Shown here piece by piece: positions 1 to 10,426 of a stretch of DNA of 64,000 nucleotides. The notes beneath the pieces were generated by a model. The model was not told where the DNA came from and did no database searches. It saw only the letters and a program-made list of their open reading frames with translations. This DNA comes from Aplidium turbinatum (lineage: Eukaryota; Chordata; Ascidiacea; Aplousobranchia; Polyclinidae), in NCBI GenBank assembly GCA_918807975.1, contig OU964924.1, positions 19,203,695 through 19,267,694 of the forward strand, given 5' to 3'. A program made the translations under genes and the position numbers. Numbering within the stretch: the first letter of the stretch is position 1; every line of letters begins with the position of its first letter.

Positions 1-648
1 AAAATAACAACTTTGCATATTCTGCAAAGAAAAAGCTTGATGATTCAAAAGTATGAACTTCATCTTCTCATAAAGATCCAAGTCAAAACAGTACATAATT
101 GTTTCGTGTAGCAATGCTGGATCAAATAATTTTCGACCAAGATAAAAGTGTAGAAACACCACAAAAAATTAATTCAGGAAAGTGGTACCAGTAATGTAAG
201 AAATGAATCTAACAGCATCACTGAAGAAATTGTATTGGCATCACCTGGGGTTATAGTCAGGGGAGCAAATGGGCAATTGATCCATTGAAATATTTGAAAT
301 AAACGTTTTACTCTCTGCTATCATCATTTATTGTTAATTTAAGCTGAAAGTATTTTCAGAAATTTTTTCAAGATTTTTTTGGAAAATCCCCTCAGACCCT
401 GCCCAGGGTGCTTCGCTAGTATTAACTCATTGCCGGGTTCACAGACATGTGCAATACTGTTTAATTGCTTCCCCCGAAACTTTGTGCTGGCTACCCCATC
501 CCCCCTGGCCCTGGCACCAGCACATCAAAACACTGCCCCTCCATTGGAAATCTGTTAAAAGAGGCCCTGCTAACAATGACACTTTTTTGTTGATCAACTC
601 CTTTAAAATAACTACCTTGTACTTTTTACTGATTTCATTGGCAGTTTT
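1..648. other. No gene seen
   Basis: Left flank of the piggyBac insertion. I see no convincing coding region, RNA gene or repeat end here. The short open frames are what AT-rich DNA gives by chance. Confidence 0.5.
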
Positions 649-740
649 TTAACCACTTCCCATCGGTATTAGCGCGCCGCGATCGTGACGCGGTAACGGC
701 ATTTTTTTCTTTTTTTTTTCTCGCGTTTCTGCATTTTGTA

Positions 741-1075
741 CTGTCTTGTATAAAAGCAAACATTGACATTTAATTTTACATCGAAATAAAAGAAAACTTG
801 GTAAAATGAAAGCAGCAGTGGTGTCTTATATGAAAGCAAATATTGTCAGTGATTGACATTTGATTTTACATCGAAATAAAAGAACACTTTGAAAAATGAA
901 ACCAGCATTGGTGTCTTGTATAAAAGCAAATATTGTCAGTGATTGACATTTGATTTTACATCGAAATAAAAGAACACTTTGAAAAGTAAAAGTAGCAGTG
1001 GTGTCTTGTATAAAAGCAAACATTGGCATTCAATTTTACATCGAAATAAAAGAACAGTTTGAGAAAATAAAGAAA
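741..1075. repeat. Tandem repeat, about four units of 75-90 bp
   Basis: Units start at about 741, 821, 911 and 1001. Each opens with the motif GTGTCTTGTATAAAAGCAAA or a close variant and contains TTTTACATCGAAATAAAAGA. Units two and three are 90 bp; unit one is 80 bp because a short internal piece is missing. The array lies inside the piggyBac element, downstream of the transposase stop, so it is part of that element's 3' region. Confidence 0.9.
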
Positions 1076-1090
1076 ACTTCGAAAACGAAA

Positions 1091-2821
1091 TCAATAATTG
1101 ATTTTGGTGTGGTAGTTTTTGAAGCATGGTACAGGGCAAAGCGGTACATCGCACTTGTCACATCGAAACCTCACTTCTCTTCTCTGACCATTTTTTGCGC
1201 ATACAATACACCGTTTATAATTTTTATTAGACTGTGTAGGCGGGTTAAACTCCAAAAAATGTCCATCTTTAGCTCTGAGTCGGTCAGGGGTGGGAAAAGA
1301 TCGTTTTCGGCCAGCTCTTGGATACTCTGCAATTTCTGCTGATTCCAGCATCTCACGAGCTAGCATGACTTTGAAGTTAGGCAAAGTCAATCGTCGGTGC
1401 TCTTGATGGAGCTTTTTGAATAGCAGAAATGAATTCACCAATGCTATGTCCACCATGTAAAAAAACAACTTCTTGTACCACTTTGTGTGCTTTCTTACAG
1501 AGCGGCAGGTTGCTGAAAGCTGATCTGAACGATCAACTCCCCCCATCCATTGATTGTAAGAAATCACACAAGTGGGTTTTACGATGGGATCTCCATTGAT
1601 GCTGGTTTTACCTGTTGGACATAGCTCTGATGAATGCCATGTAGAGAGCATTTTGACGTCCTTTTTGTCCTTCCACACCATTGCCATCACACCATTTGCC
1701 GTCTTGAACACGTGCTCCCCTCTTTTTAATTTTTTTCCCGGAAGATTGGTTGGCATGTGCTTCCGGTTCAGCCGAACTGTACCAACTGTGTGGGTTTTGT
1801 TTTGCAGCAATGTGCAAAATAACTGTGGACTGCTGTACCAGTTGTCGATATAAAGGTAATAACCTTTTCCAAGTAAATCATGGCATAAATCCATGACCAC
1901 TTTTGTACTTGCTGGTACAGCACTGTCTCGATCCTCGCCACTGTAAAATTTGAAGTTCCAGGTGTATCCACACATACCCCCACTTGATTCACACAGTCGG
2001 TACAGTTTTAGTCCAAACCGTGCCCTCTTTGAAGGATTGTATTGCTTGAACTTTAGCCTTCCATGAAACTTCAGCATAGATTCATCCACAGAGATGTGCT
2101 TCTGTGGACAATAAACTTCCTGAAAGTTGTGGAGAAATTCATCCAGCAGAGGTCTTATTTTGAAGAGACGATCGGTTCCAGCATCAAGATCATTGTTGTG
2201 GAAATGGAGGTTTCGCATGATCTTGATGAACCTATCCCTCGGCATGGTTTTCTTGAATAATGGCACATCGAGCATGCCATTCGTGCTCCAGTACATCTGC
2301 ATTTCTGGCAGACTCACCACTCCCATCATGATTGAAGTAGCTAAAAAAACTTTCAGCTCTTCTGCTGTGGTGGCGTAGAAAGGCGTGTCATGTCGTCGTG
2401 AACTGGTGGCTTCAGGATGCTGTGTGGCATACAAATTCGTCTCTCTTTCAATGTTTCCAAGCGTTTCGGAAGTCATAAAACGTTGAAAAATGTCCAGGGG
2501 CGAGGTTGTTTCATCTAGGTCCACTAGAATGCCACTAGTGCCCACAAAAGGAAAACTTTGGGGGTCAAGCTCATTTTGGGTCCAATTCCAAGTCAAATTT
2601 TGTGCCACACTCTGACTTGGTGACCTGGAAGGAGTTTGATCTTCATCAGTTTGATCCTCATCACTTTCGCTGTCGCTTGAGTTCAGGGAGAATGTGTCGA
2701 TTAAATCTTCCAATTCAGCAACATCTCCATCTTCGGAACCGGACTCACCAGACGATGCAGAGCCAAGAATTTGTTGAAGACCAACTTCAGCATCAACCGT
2801 AGACAATCTTCTCGCAGCCAT
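1091..2821 (-). CDS. piggyBac transposase
   Basis: Cut-and-paste transposase of 576 residues that excises and inserts the surrounding element at TTAA. An acidic, serine-rich N-terminus (residues 20-65) precedes the DDE_Tnp_1_7 catalytic domain. The expected catalytic aspartates are visible: D246 in SVDESM, D326 in YIDNWYSS and D430 in GGVDRSD. The C-terminus (from about residue 538) is a cysteine-rich, RING-like zinc-binding tail with paired Cys (CIVC, CDKCD, CPVPC) that binds element ends in this family. The start is an ATG at 2819-2821, and the length matches the usual ~590 residues. No stop or frameshift interrupts it. There is no intron, as usual for piggyBac. It is the only gene of the element, and its 3' side runs into the tandem repeats at 741-1075. 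Confidence 0.95.
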   Translation of the reverse strand: MAARRLSTVDAEVGLQQILGSASSGESGSEDGDVAELEDLIDTFSLNSSDSESDEDQTDEDQTPSRSPSQSVAQNLTWNWTQNELDPQSFPFVGTSGILVDLDETTSPLDIFQRFMTSETLGNIERETNLYATQHPEATSSRRHDTPFYATTAEELKVFLATSIMMGVVSLPEMQMYWSTNGMLDVPLFKKTMPRDRFIKIMRNLHFHNNDLDAGTDRLFKIRPLLDEFLHNFQEVYCPQKHISVDESMLKFHGRLKFKQYNPSKRARFGLKLYRLCESSGGMCGYTWNFKFYSGEDRDSAVPASTKVVMDLCHDLLGKGYYLYIDNWYSSPQLFCTLLQNKTHTVGTVRLNRKHMPTNLPGKKLKRGEHVFKTANGVMAMVWKDKKDVKMLSTWHSSELCPTGKTSINGDPIVKPTCVISYNQWMGGVDRSDQLSATCRSVRKHTKWYKKLFFYMVDIALVNSFLLFKKLHQEHRRLTLPNFKVMLAREMLESAEIAEYPRAGRKRSFPTPDRLRAKDGHFLEFNPPTQSNKNYKRCIVCAKNGQRREVRFRCDKCDVPLCPVPCFKNYHTKINY

Positions 2822-3690
2822 TTTTCAAATCAATAACGTATTATGTAAAGCTTATATATATCACTGAAAGACAAGAAACAAAAACACATAAAATACAAAG
2901 CTTGTCATCTGAAATGTTCTTTGAATGTCTGTACCGGTACTAAAACTGCAAATATCTGCCTGAAAAATCGCAAGCATTACGAAAAGATCAGTGGAAAAAT
3001 ACTTCCGTTTTACAACAAAAGAAAATTCGCGTTGCCACCTCTTACAGCTAAAGCAACCACTGGAATACCTTCAATTCGCTCATGCTGAAGCAGAAAAACA
3101 AACCGAACTGAACTGGAATGAACAGTAGCTCAGAAAGCTTGCGTCATAGGCAACTTTCTGACAAACAAAATTCCGCTATAGCATTGATTTATTACAGCTG
3201 AAACCATTGCCTAAAGATAATAGAACCAATAGGTGATTCCCCTTTCAGCTGCTAGCAATGAGCGTCGATAAGCGCTATCCGATGTCAAACCACGAAAAAT
3301 TTGCGTCATTTGACGTTCCCCGTAAGATTGGCACAGAAAAATCACGCGTCATTTGACGCTATCCGCATGGAAGTGGTTAAGGTACAATTGGCATGTTTTT
3401 GAAATTTAGGTCTGGCAACTCTGTTTCTCAGATGTAAAGTTGCCAGTTTTCCAGCCAAATTGTATATATCTGGCATGTTGGCAGTTTTCCTCTGTTCGTT
3501 TACAAAGTTCACATGTATCGACAGTCAAAAACAAAATAGTTGTTGTGCATTTTTACACTTTGGAGTAAAAGGCCAAAAAAACATTCTTTTTTAAATTTCG
3601 TTAATGCTTTTACTTCGAGCATTAATATCTGTACCTGTAACTATAGTAGTAAAATAGTAGTAGATAAGCCTAAGTGCATAGGTTTTGAAA

Positions 3691-3757
3691 ATGCAAGAAA
3701 AGAAAATTTCTCAAAATGACACTTACAAGTTTCTTGTTTTCGACCGTCGATATACAG
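3691..3757 (+). CDS. Candidate first exon of an unrecognised gene
   Basis: An ATG opens 22 codons (MQEKKISQNDTYKFLVFDRR then YT) that run into a good donor, ACAG|GTAATA, in phase 1. The next in-phase acceptor is CCTTGCAG at 4972, and the reading frame continues there. I do not recognise the protein. The evidence is only open frame, splice sites and matching phase, so this is tentative. The rest of 3381-4255 shows nothing I can name. Confidence 0.3.
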
Positions 3758-4255
3758 GTAATAATATAACTAAAGCCGTTTTCAAGTAATAGACATTAAA
3801 AATGAAACATTATGGATAAACGAATTGTTGAGTTTGAGATGTCTCTCAAACACTGTCTGAATGTCTGGTAGTTTTTTTTAGTTATTGACGCTTTTAAACA
3901 CTGTTTGGATGAAAATTTATTTATCGTAGTATCTTATTATCCTTGAATTGAACTTTGGTAGGTGAGTAAATGTTTCCTCAATTTGAGAAAATTGTAATAC
4001 GCCTAGGTAAGTAAAATTGTAGTTGAGAAAATTTAGTAGGAGCCGTAAAAGCTTCATTAATTTATGATTAGTGCAATTGGTAGGCCTACTTAGTTTCTTT
4101 AAAATAAATTTTCAACATGAAAAGCAGGTAAAAGTATTGGTTTTTGGGGACATCTTTATCCCTACTCTGTGCAGGATGAGCCTATGTGTATAAAGTTGAG
4201 GAAATCTGCACTGGCGTGAAAAAGTAAATTTTGGCTTATCAACACAGAGTAATGT

Positions 4256-4460
4256 CCGCCCCAATAGCTCAGTTGGTTAGCGCGTGACTTCTGGAAGGAA
4301 GAAGCTTCAAGATGAAGCGGCGCTGGTTCGACTCTTGAGATGTGCACTTGAGCAACGCACAATAAGGATTGCTCTCCATTCAGCGGCATCTAATGGTTGG
4401 AATAATTCCCCGGCAACAAGACTTCAACAATCGGAAAGTTCACTCTGTCAATCTCAGTGA
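4256..4460 (+). repeat. tRNA-derived SINE
   Basis: The head has a pol III A box (TAGCTCAGTTGG, 4265-4276) and B box (GGTTCGACTC, 4325-4334) about 60 bp apart, as in tRNA genes. It does not fold as a working tRNA because the anticodon arm is expanded, and non-tRNA sequence follows. The 3' limit is not clear; 4460 is approximate. It lies in the putative intron 3758-4972. Nothing else is recognised between it and 4738. Confidence 0.7.
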
Positions 4461-4746
4461 CCGGGCCTGCGTCAGTGATTCAAAGCCTCTACAAGTATGC
4501 GAAACTGTCAGGATTAAGCTCTGCAAGAAGCTTTCCCAGTCCGAGGAAAAATATTCAATCAATGTAAATTCTGTGTTTTTGTCTTCGTGAACCACTCTCT
4601 GAATTAGTAATTCGCAAATTGCTCTGCATTGATTAGCCAAAATTTGCTATTTTTTTTATTCTTTGTAAAAATACCTCACCACCATTAAGTTTATTTTATT
4701 CTGATGACCTGCTTCTGAAGAGAAGAACCTCACTACCAGGATTTTA

Positions 4747-4915
4747 GGGTCTGCTACTATTCGGTGAGTCCGATTCGGTGAGTTCCTAACCCCTAACTCC
4801 AAACCCCTAACCCTAAAACGACAATGATAACTAGGCTACGGTACCCAATAATTTAGAAAAAAAATTGAAAAAATTCCCCGTTAAGGGATCGGACTCACCG
4901 AACCGGGCCATTCCA
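4747..4915 (-). mobile_element. MITE of the GGTCTGCTACTATTCGG family, copy a
   Basis: Ends GGGTCTGCTACTATTCGG and, inverted, TGGAATGGCCCGGTTCGG. It is flanked by a 9-bp duplication with one mismatch (AGGATTTTA 4738-4746, AGAATTTTA 4916-4924). No coding capacity. Other copies are at 7111-7263, 11729-11889 and 52184-52322, and a longer relative is at 52002-52874. This copy lies in the putative intron 3758-4972. Confidence 0.88.
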
Positions 4916-4972
4916 AGAATTTTACCATGCAAGTCATAAGCATTGCACTTACTAGTCTAATATTCCTTGCAG

Positions 4973-5031
4973 GCAAATATACAATAATCAAGGGGATGTG
5001 GGGATTTTTAAATTCAATAAGGCATCAATTG
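4973..5031 (+). CDS. Candidate second exon, left part, cut by an insertion
   Basis: After the acceptor TTCCTTGCAG the phase-1 frame from 3757 continues as GKYTIIKGMWGFLNSIRHQ. At about 5032 the inverted end of a 3.4-kb element begins. On the far side of it the frame resumes at about 8410. No domain is recognised. If real, the gene has been disrupted, or this haplotype carries a broken copy. Confidence 0.3.
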
Positions 5032-5193
5032 AACAAAAATGGAAGACACCATAGTCGAGTTTTGCGTGGAGGTTATTAGCATACTCGAAAAACCCAGGTA
5101 CCCTCCCACACACTAAACGGAATGAGACTGCTACTAACAACAGCTTCATTGTCTTGAGACGTGATGGAAGTGTTAAGAATATGAATACTGGAC

Positions 5194-5730
5194 CAGTGTT
5201 GTACGACGTACGTTGACGGTGTCAACTTTTTGTTGACACTGAGGCTAGCACCATCAGTTTATTTTTTAGTTGACAAAAGTGATAGCGCCGTCAACTATTT
5301 TGCCGATTTTAAGCGTCACGCGCTATGCATCATTTTTCGTTTGCATGGAAAATCTCGTTTCACAATGAAAGTTAAATTTTGTTTGACGTTTTGACTTTCA
5401 GACTGATAGCAATAAACAATCTTTTTGTGTGGCAGCTGTTCGTCTATATCCAGTTATGCTGTTTCAAATTTATTTATCGTATCCTAGGTTAATCTAAGTC
5501 GAGAAAAGATGAAATCTTCTTTTGCAGCTCGAAACAGTCTCAAAAACCAAACTCGTTAGAAGTCGAATACTTCCGTTTTGTGAAACCCTGGCTAAAATAG
5601 CGCGAGAAATTAGCGCTGACACTTGACGCCGTCAATTTCTTTAAGAGCTTACGCAGTACTTTACGCCGTAAAGTTTTTAGGCTATTTGCGCTGACGCTGT
5701 CAATTTATTTCATTGACGCATACAACACTG
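5194..5730. mobile_element. hAT-type MITE (CAGTGTTGTACG ends)
   Basis: Starts CAGTGTTGTACGACG and ends CGCATACAACACTG, with an inverted repeat extending into GACGGTGTCAA / TTGACAGCGTC. It is flanked by TACTGGAC (5186-5193) and CACTGGAC (5731-5738), an 8-bp duplication with one mismatch, as for hAT elements. It has no coding capacity. The next hAT inserted directly into its right-hand duplication. Confidence 0.85.
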
Positions 5731-7110
5731 CACTGGACTCAGGGTTGGTTGGGTAAAACCTCTGGGAGGATTTTCCCAGTTTCCCCCTGGTAAAACTGGG
5801 GAAACCCTTAAAACTTCTAAATGTGTTGTTTGTGGAGTTTCTTATGCAATATAATGCCTAGCCAGCTGTTTAGCTGTTATCTCATAACGTTTTCCATCTG
5901 AAAGTAGATAAAATAGATAAAGCTCCGGATCATCACAGAGTGATATTTCAGGTTTTTCTTTTGACACTTTTTCAATGCGTACTGACTCACTGTCTGCTGG
6001 CAGTACCAAACTACCAATAGTAATTTCTTATTGAATTCAGAGGGTCTACCTCCAGCTCAAAGACCATGCCAGTCAGTTTTGTGCTGTTGTGACTAATTGC
6101 TTCAGTTTAAATTGCAGCTTGCAAACCAACTGATATCTTCCAGCACTTTGCCGGAAAGCAGTAGAGGTCGTCCGCATAGCCTCCCCAGTCCGAGTCTCTC
6201 AGTGGTAAGCACTTTCCTGAAACGCTTCTTCCCACAGAAAAAAAAGAATGCTTTAAAAACGGTGTCTAGTGCAGGAATGCCAGCGACAAATTTCCAATAA
6301 ACTTAGAACGTGTGTTTAAAGAAAACCTAGGTCCAAAGAAGATGTATTAAAGCAGTTAAAGGTACCTGCATGTGCTTTTAACACCACTTTATATCATTAC
6401 ACAGAAGCCTTAGAAAGCTGCAAATAGTAACACATAGGCTATATATGATTAGGCTATACAAGTATACATGCTTATTTTGGTAGTTATTATGGCATATAAC
6501 TATATACAAAAACAAATAGAGTTCCTGTTCCAACAGCGCCATTGTTCGTCCACCAAAGTGCACAGCTGACATGTTCCTATGATTTTCAGCATTGCTTGGA
6601 TCTATTTCTCCTAATTTTCTGTGCATGATGTAATCTTCTCTGAAGAAGAGACTTAAAATATTTCTAGGTTATATTCTGTAGAAACCATAAATTACAACTT
6701 ATGCAGACGAACATGCTCACAGTGGAATTCCAGGTTGACACTATCTTTTTAAGAACATATTGCAAAAAATGAGCATATACTTTGTTCCACGATTAACAAA
6801 ATCATAAATCCGTTTTCCACCATCAACCTTGTCAGTCTTACATTGAGACTGAAAATACAAAACCTGCGCTTCCGACTGCTCTTACATGCTGCTGATGACC
6901 AGTTTTCGAGAAAGCTTGTGTTATTGTTTTCAGTTTGTGATTGTTTTGGCATTTTATGTTGAGCTGTATCAGCAACTTTTTGAATCTAAGAAAAGTTACA
7001 ACAGAAAAACCTAGATTTACCCAAATTTGAAAATAAAACTTAAAACCCAGATGTGGTAAAAAAACCCCAGATCTAGGTGGAAAAACCTAGCGGTGGCATC
7101 CTTGGTCTAG

Positions 7111-7263
7111 CGGAATGGCCCGTTTCGGTGAGTCTGATTCGGTGAGTCCGATCCCTATTCAGTGATTTTTTCAATTTTTTTTTAGATTATTGGGTACCGT
7201 AGCTTAATTATCATTGCCGTTTTAGGTTTAGAGGTTAGGAACTCACCGAATAGTAACAGACCC
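7111..7263 (+). mobile_element. MITE of the GGTCTGCTACTATTCGG family, copy b
   Basis: Runs from CGGAATGGCCCGTTTCGG to the inverse of GGGTCTGTTACTATTCGG, with a perfect 9-bp duplication TTGGTCTAG at 7102-7110 and 7264-7272. It is opposite in orientation to copies a and c and sits inside the hAT 5740-8232. Confidence 0.93.
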
Positions 7264-7479
7264 TTGGTCTAGTGTGCTACTCTCATAGAAGGAGAAAAGT
7301 GAGAAGAAAAATGAAGGAAAAAATGTTGATCAGTTTAAAAAATATATGACTTTGTCTGCAGATGAGCAAGAAACTCACGAAACTTTGTTTTTAAATAAGA
7401 TGACAATTTCATTCTCATACTGGCAGGATATGAAACTAAGGATACATCTATTTTTCCAAACATCTCTTTTATCAAATCA

Positions 7480-7767
7480 ATGAAAAAATTGTCACCACTT
7501 AAATATTGGCAATACATAAGAAAAGTTGCAAACAATGAGCCAGTAAAGAAGTTTTGTTCATTGATGATGGCAATATCATCATGCCCACCATCCAGTGCTG
7601 GAATAGAACGCTTGTTCAGTAGCATGGCTTTAATCCACACAAAGCAAAGAAATAAACTCGGCAATGAGAGGATTGCCAAATTAGTGCATGTTTATAGACA
7701 CTTTAGATGGAAAGAATCTGAAACCCCAGATGAAGAGCTGTTCAATGTGGACAATGAAGACTGTTGA
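7480..7767 (+). pseudogene. hAT transposase C-terminal (dimerisation) remnant
   Basis: 95 codons read PLKYWQYIRKVANN... and then PPSSAGIERLFSSM, followed by RNKLGNERIAKLVHVYRH. This is the signature of the hAT family C-terminal dimerisation domain (aromatic-W, P-S-S-A-G-x-E-R-x-F-S, and the R-N-x-L motif). The DDE catalytic core and BED finger that should precede it are not readable. It is the only coding remnant of the hAT at 5740-8232. Confidence 0.85.
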
Positions 7768-8087
7768 CATGTTATCAATGACTGAGATTATACCGGCTCT
7801 TAATCTTTTCTTTCTTTGGCTTTTGTTGTTCAATGTTTACAATTTTGTTTGCTGACTGCATGTTAGGCACAGGCGAGCATCTGAGTTGATAACACACTGG
7901 TATGTTCATCTATGTAAACTAATGATTGGATCTATCTATCATTAGATACTAGTAAATCACAGTATTTTTCTTTTTTTGTAGGATAAGCACAGGAAATCTA
8001 ATAGGTTCGTTCAAAATACGATGGTAATAAACATTAACTATGAGAAGTAATCATTATTTCGTTCTCATTTGCAAATTTTAACAACTC

Positions 8088-8180
8088 AAGTTTTCCCAGT
8101 TTCCCCCAAAAGGTTTTTCCCAGTTTCCCCCAAAAGGTTTTTCCCAGTTTCCCCCACAAGGTTTTTTCCAGTTTCCCCCA
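8088..8180 (-). repeat. Subterminal tandem repeats of the hAT
   Basis: Four near-identical ~23-bp units built on GTTTTTCCCAGTTTCCCCC. A related motif lies at the other end of the same hAT (5770-5790). Such clusters are usual transposase-binding sites in hAT ends; that role is inferred. Confidence 0.85.
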
Positions 8181-8409
8181 GGGTTTTACCTGAATAAAAC
8201 TAAAGTGGGGGAAACCTCCTTGGCCAACCCTGACTGGACTCCGTACTACAACCTCAACAAGTGTTCGATTTCCACTCAGAGACATCTACATTAGCCCATA
8301 AATTTGGAAAGTTTGATTCCCGCTCTCAAGAAACATGCTTATTGCACATGCGCCACTGATGATCCCAAACAAGGGTTAAACTCGAGTATGGCGTCTTCCA
8401 TTTTTGTTT

Positions 8410-8545
8410 GTTCAGTACTTTAATGAATCAGGAGAACCTGTGCCTTTGTTTTCACACTGCTTAGAAGCCTTAAGTTTAAATGGGCTTGATGAAATTTATC
8501 AATTACTTTTGGATAGGCTGTTGTTCAAATATGGGGGCAGCATTA
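8410..8545 (+). CDS. Candidate second exon, right part
   Basis: Immediately after the inverted end of the 5033-8409 element, an open frame reads VQYFNESGEPVPLFSHCLEA then LSLNGLDEIYQLLLDRLLFK. It looks like ordinary helical protein, and it fits the left piece (...GFLNSIRHQ) if the insertion is ignored. No clear donor is seen, so the end is uncertain. I do not recognise the family. Low confidence. Confidence 0.3.
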
Positions 8546-9652
8546 CCATATTTTTCTTTACCGGTACTCAACTCTTATATGCCACAAAATACTGCACAAA
8601 GTTTTTCTTATGTATAACACGAGGCCATGAGAATGTATTCTGACCATGAGAATCATCACAGAGTGTGTCATACATTTGCAATCATTAAACATACTGGTAT
8701 GTTTTACCAGCCCTTTAAGCTCCTTTGTTTTTCCGGTGACCAAGCATGACCTGTCAGAGCTTCTTTCCAAAATAAAAAATTGGTTAAAAATTTAGGTTTT
8801 GAAAAGTCAGTTAGCATTGTGTTTTTGTGTAAGGGTAAGAATAACGCAAACAAGACCCTGAAACATATTTGCAGTTGCAGCCTACTTGAATGCACTACTT
8901 CCCAAGTAGGCTACAGCAAGTCGTCGACTTTTTATAGGTTGACAACTTTATGCTAGACTTTTATCAGCAATATTTTTTCCTCTGCGTTTGGAGACTTTGT
9001 CTTGTTTTTGAAAAAAAGACTGCGAACGCGAGTGACTAGAAAAAAGTTTCACGTACAAACGCGAGTGGTGATAAAAAGTTTCAAATACCTACGGACTGGA
9101 GAAACGTTGGCTTGTTGAAGCCGGCTACCAAACAAGGCATACCGGCGCGGTGGTTGTGTAGGCCATTTCACAACTTCTCGGTAACCATGGCCGCCGGGAA
9201 CTTAAAGAAATGTTTTTCAGTAAACTAAGTGTTTATAACCAATTGATCATTAGAATTAGAAAGGTCATTATATACTGTGGAAAATTTGGTTTATTTAACT
9301 TGCATAAGAGTAGGTGAACTTACCTCCAAGTATTTGAACTCGTGTTTGTTGTGACCATTTTGATATAAGTGTAAGTAGTTGACAAGTATAAAAGTAGTTG
9401 TGAGTTGTGATTATTTTGATATGCAGGCCTCGAAATAGCTGGCGGCCATGGCCGCCTGAACTTTCATTAATGGCCGCCAATACCGACCTGTCAGGCAAAA
9501 TTTGATGGCAAATGTTTTTCATAAAAAAAAAATTGTTGGAATAAATTCTTGTACTTCAGTTGGCTGTGCTAATTGTTCGTCGTTCTACCAAGCATTTTTT
9601 GGTTCATCAGAAACTTATTTTTAGAATTTGAATTTTCTCAATAATTAAAATA
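8546..9652. other. No gene seen
   Basis: There is a short direct repeat with AACGCGAGTG near 9013-9070 and a GGCGGCCATGGCCGCC palindrome near 9441-9456. A CAGGCCTCGAAAT start at 9423 resembles a hAT end without a visible partner. Otherwise nothing is recognised. Confidence 0.45.
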
Positions 9653-10074
9653 CCCGTATTTTACGGACCATAAGGCGCAATTTAAATCCTTTTTTTTTTC
9701 CTCATAAATTGATTGTGCGCCTTATAAGCCAATGTAATGGATCAAATAGTGCATTATTGCCTGCACTCAAAACCAGTACCGATACTATTATTATATAAAT
9801 AAACCACCGTCTTACACAATAAACTACGGTAAAAGCAACTAGCAACTGTGATATTCACTAGGCCCAATTTTTCTTTTGCTCATTGTACTATTGTGACTTG
9901 CTTACATTTATTAGGCATTTTTGTTTAATGAGCTTTATATGGTAACCCATACTCCTTAAAATACTTTGCGTTCTATAGCCCGGTGCGCCTTATGTCTGAA
10001 CAAACAACTAATCAAAGCAAGTTATTGACAGTGCGCCTTATAATCGGATGCGTTTTATGGTCCGCAAAATACGG
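9653..10074. mobile_element. MITE with CCGTATTTTACGGACC ends
   Basis: 422 bp between TA dinucleotides (9651-9652, 10075-10076). The ends are inverted repeats: CCGTATTTTACGGACCATAA at the left and, inverted, CCGTATTTTGCGGACCATAA at the right. They are followed on both sides by GGCGCA/GCGCCTTATA motifs. No coding capacity. Ends of this type are common in animal genomes; I do not assign the superfamily. Confidence 0.85.
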
Positions 10075-10261
10075 TAACCAACTGATTGAAATATTAAAAA
10101 TAAACAAAGAAATTGAATATTTTTTGTTTCAAATCCAGCATTTAGGTTATTGTTGATCAAAACAAAATATAGTTGAACATCATTATTAAACATGGAGGGT
10201 AATATTTTTAATTCAATTGAAAAGCAACTTGATTCATACACTAAAGGAGCTTTGACCGGTA

Positions 10262-10345
10262 ATAGGTGGTCAAAACTGCCCGGTTTAAACCAGGTTTTAA
10301 CCGCCGGTTTAAACCGCCCCGGTTTAAACCAATCAACCCTGATGC
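10262..10345 (+). repeat. Cluster of CGGTTTAAACCG motifs, possible hAT end
   Basis: Three to four imperfect palindromes around GGTTTAAACC run up to CAATCAACCCTG, which looks like the right end of a CAGGGTTG-type hAT. The matching left end is not visible nearby, so this may be a truncated copy. Confidence 0.45.
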
Positions 10346-10426
10346 ATGGACACACACACGTAACAATGCCTTTTAGCATACGTTTTATCTGTCCGACCAA
10401 ATAAACAATAAATTTTTAATGTAATC

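Larger units (their letters stand above)
653..3376 (-). mobile_element. piggyBac transposon, apparently complete
   Basis: The element is bounded by TTAA on both sides (649-652 and 3377-3380), the target site of piggyBac. Its ends are inverted repeats: CCACTTCCCATCGG on the left and, reading inward on the other strand, CCACTTCCATGCGG on the right. Inside lie one long transposase gene on the minus strand and a four-unit tandem repeat downstream of it. Length (2.7 kb), target site, ends and a single uninterrupted 576-codon gene all fit an autonomous piggyBac. I see no break, but activity cannot be judged from sequence alone. Confidence 0.93.
5740..8232 (+). mobile_element. hAT transposon, decayed
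   Basis: Ends CAGGGTTGG and CCAACCCTG with exact 8-bp duplication ACTGGACT (5732-5739 and 8233-8240). It carries a hAT dimerisation-domain remnant at 7480-7767, a nested 9-bp-duplication MITE at 7111-7263, and four subterminal repeats of a TTTTCCCAGTTTCCCCC motif at 8088-8180. The 5' half of the transposase is not recognisable, so the element is broken or non-autonomous. Confidence 0.92.
5033..8409. mobile_element. Outer inverted-repeat element holding two hATs
   Basis: Ends are inverted repeats of about 30 bp: ACAAAAATGGAAGACACCAT at 5033 and its near-exact inverse ending at 8409. Its own sequence is only about 5033-5185 and 8241-8409; the rest is later insertions. Target duplication is not clear. 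No coding region of its own, so it is a non-autonomous element of unknown superfamily. Confidence 0.65.

Noticed and set aside
826-1154. Two minus-strand frames of about 70 codons
   Set aside because: They translate the tandem repeat next to piggyBac and repeat the same peptide.
8034-8285. 83-codon minus-strand frame
   Set aside because: It is the translation of the hAT subterminal tandem repeats (KLGKTFWG repeated) and has no family resemblance.
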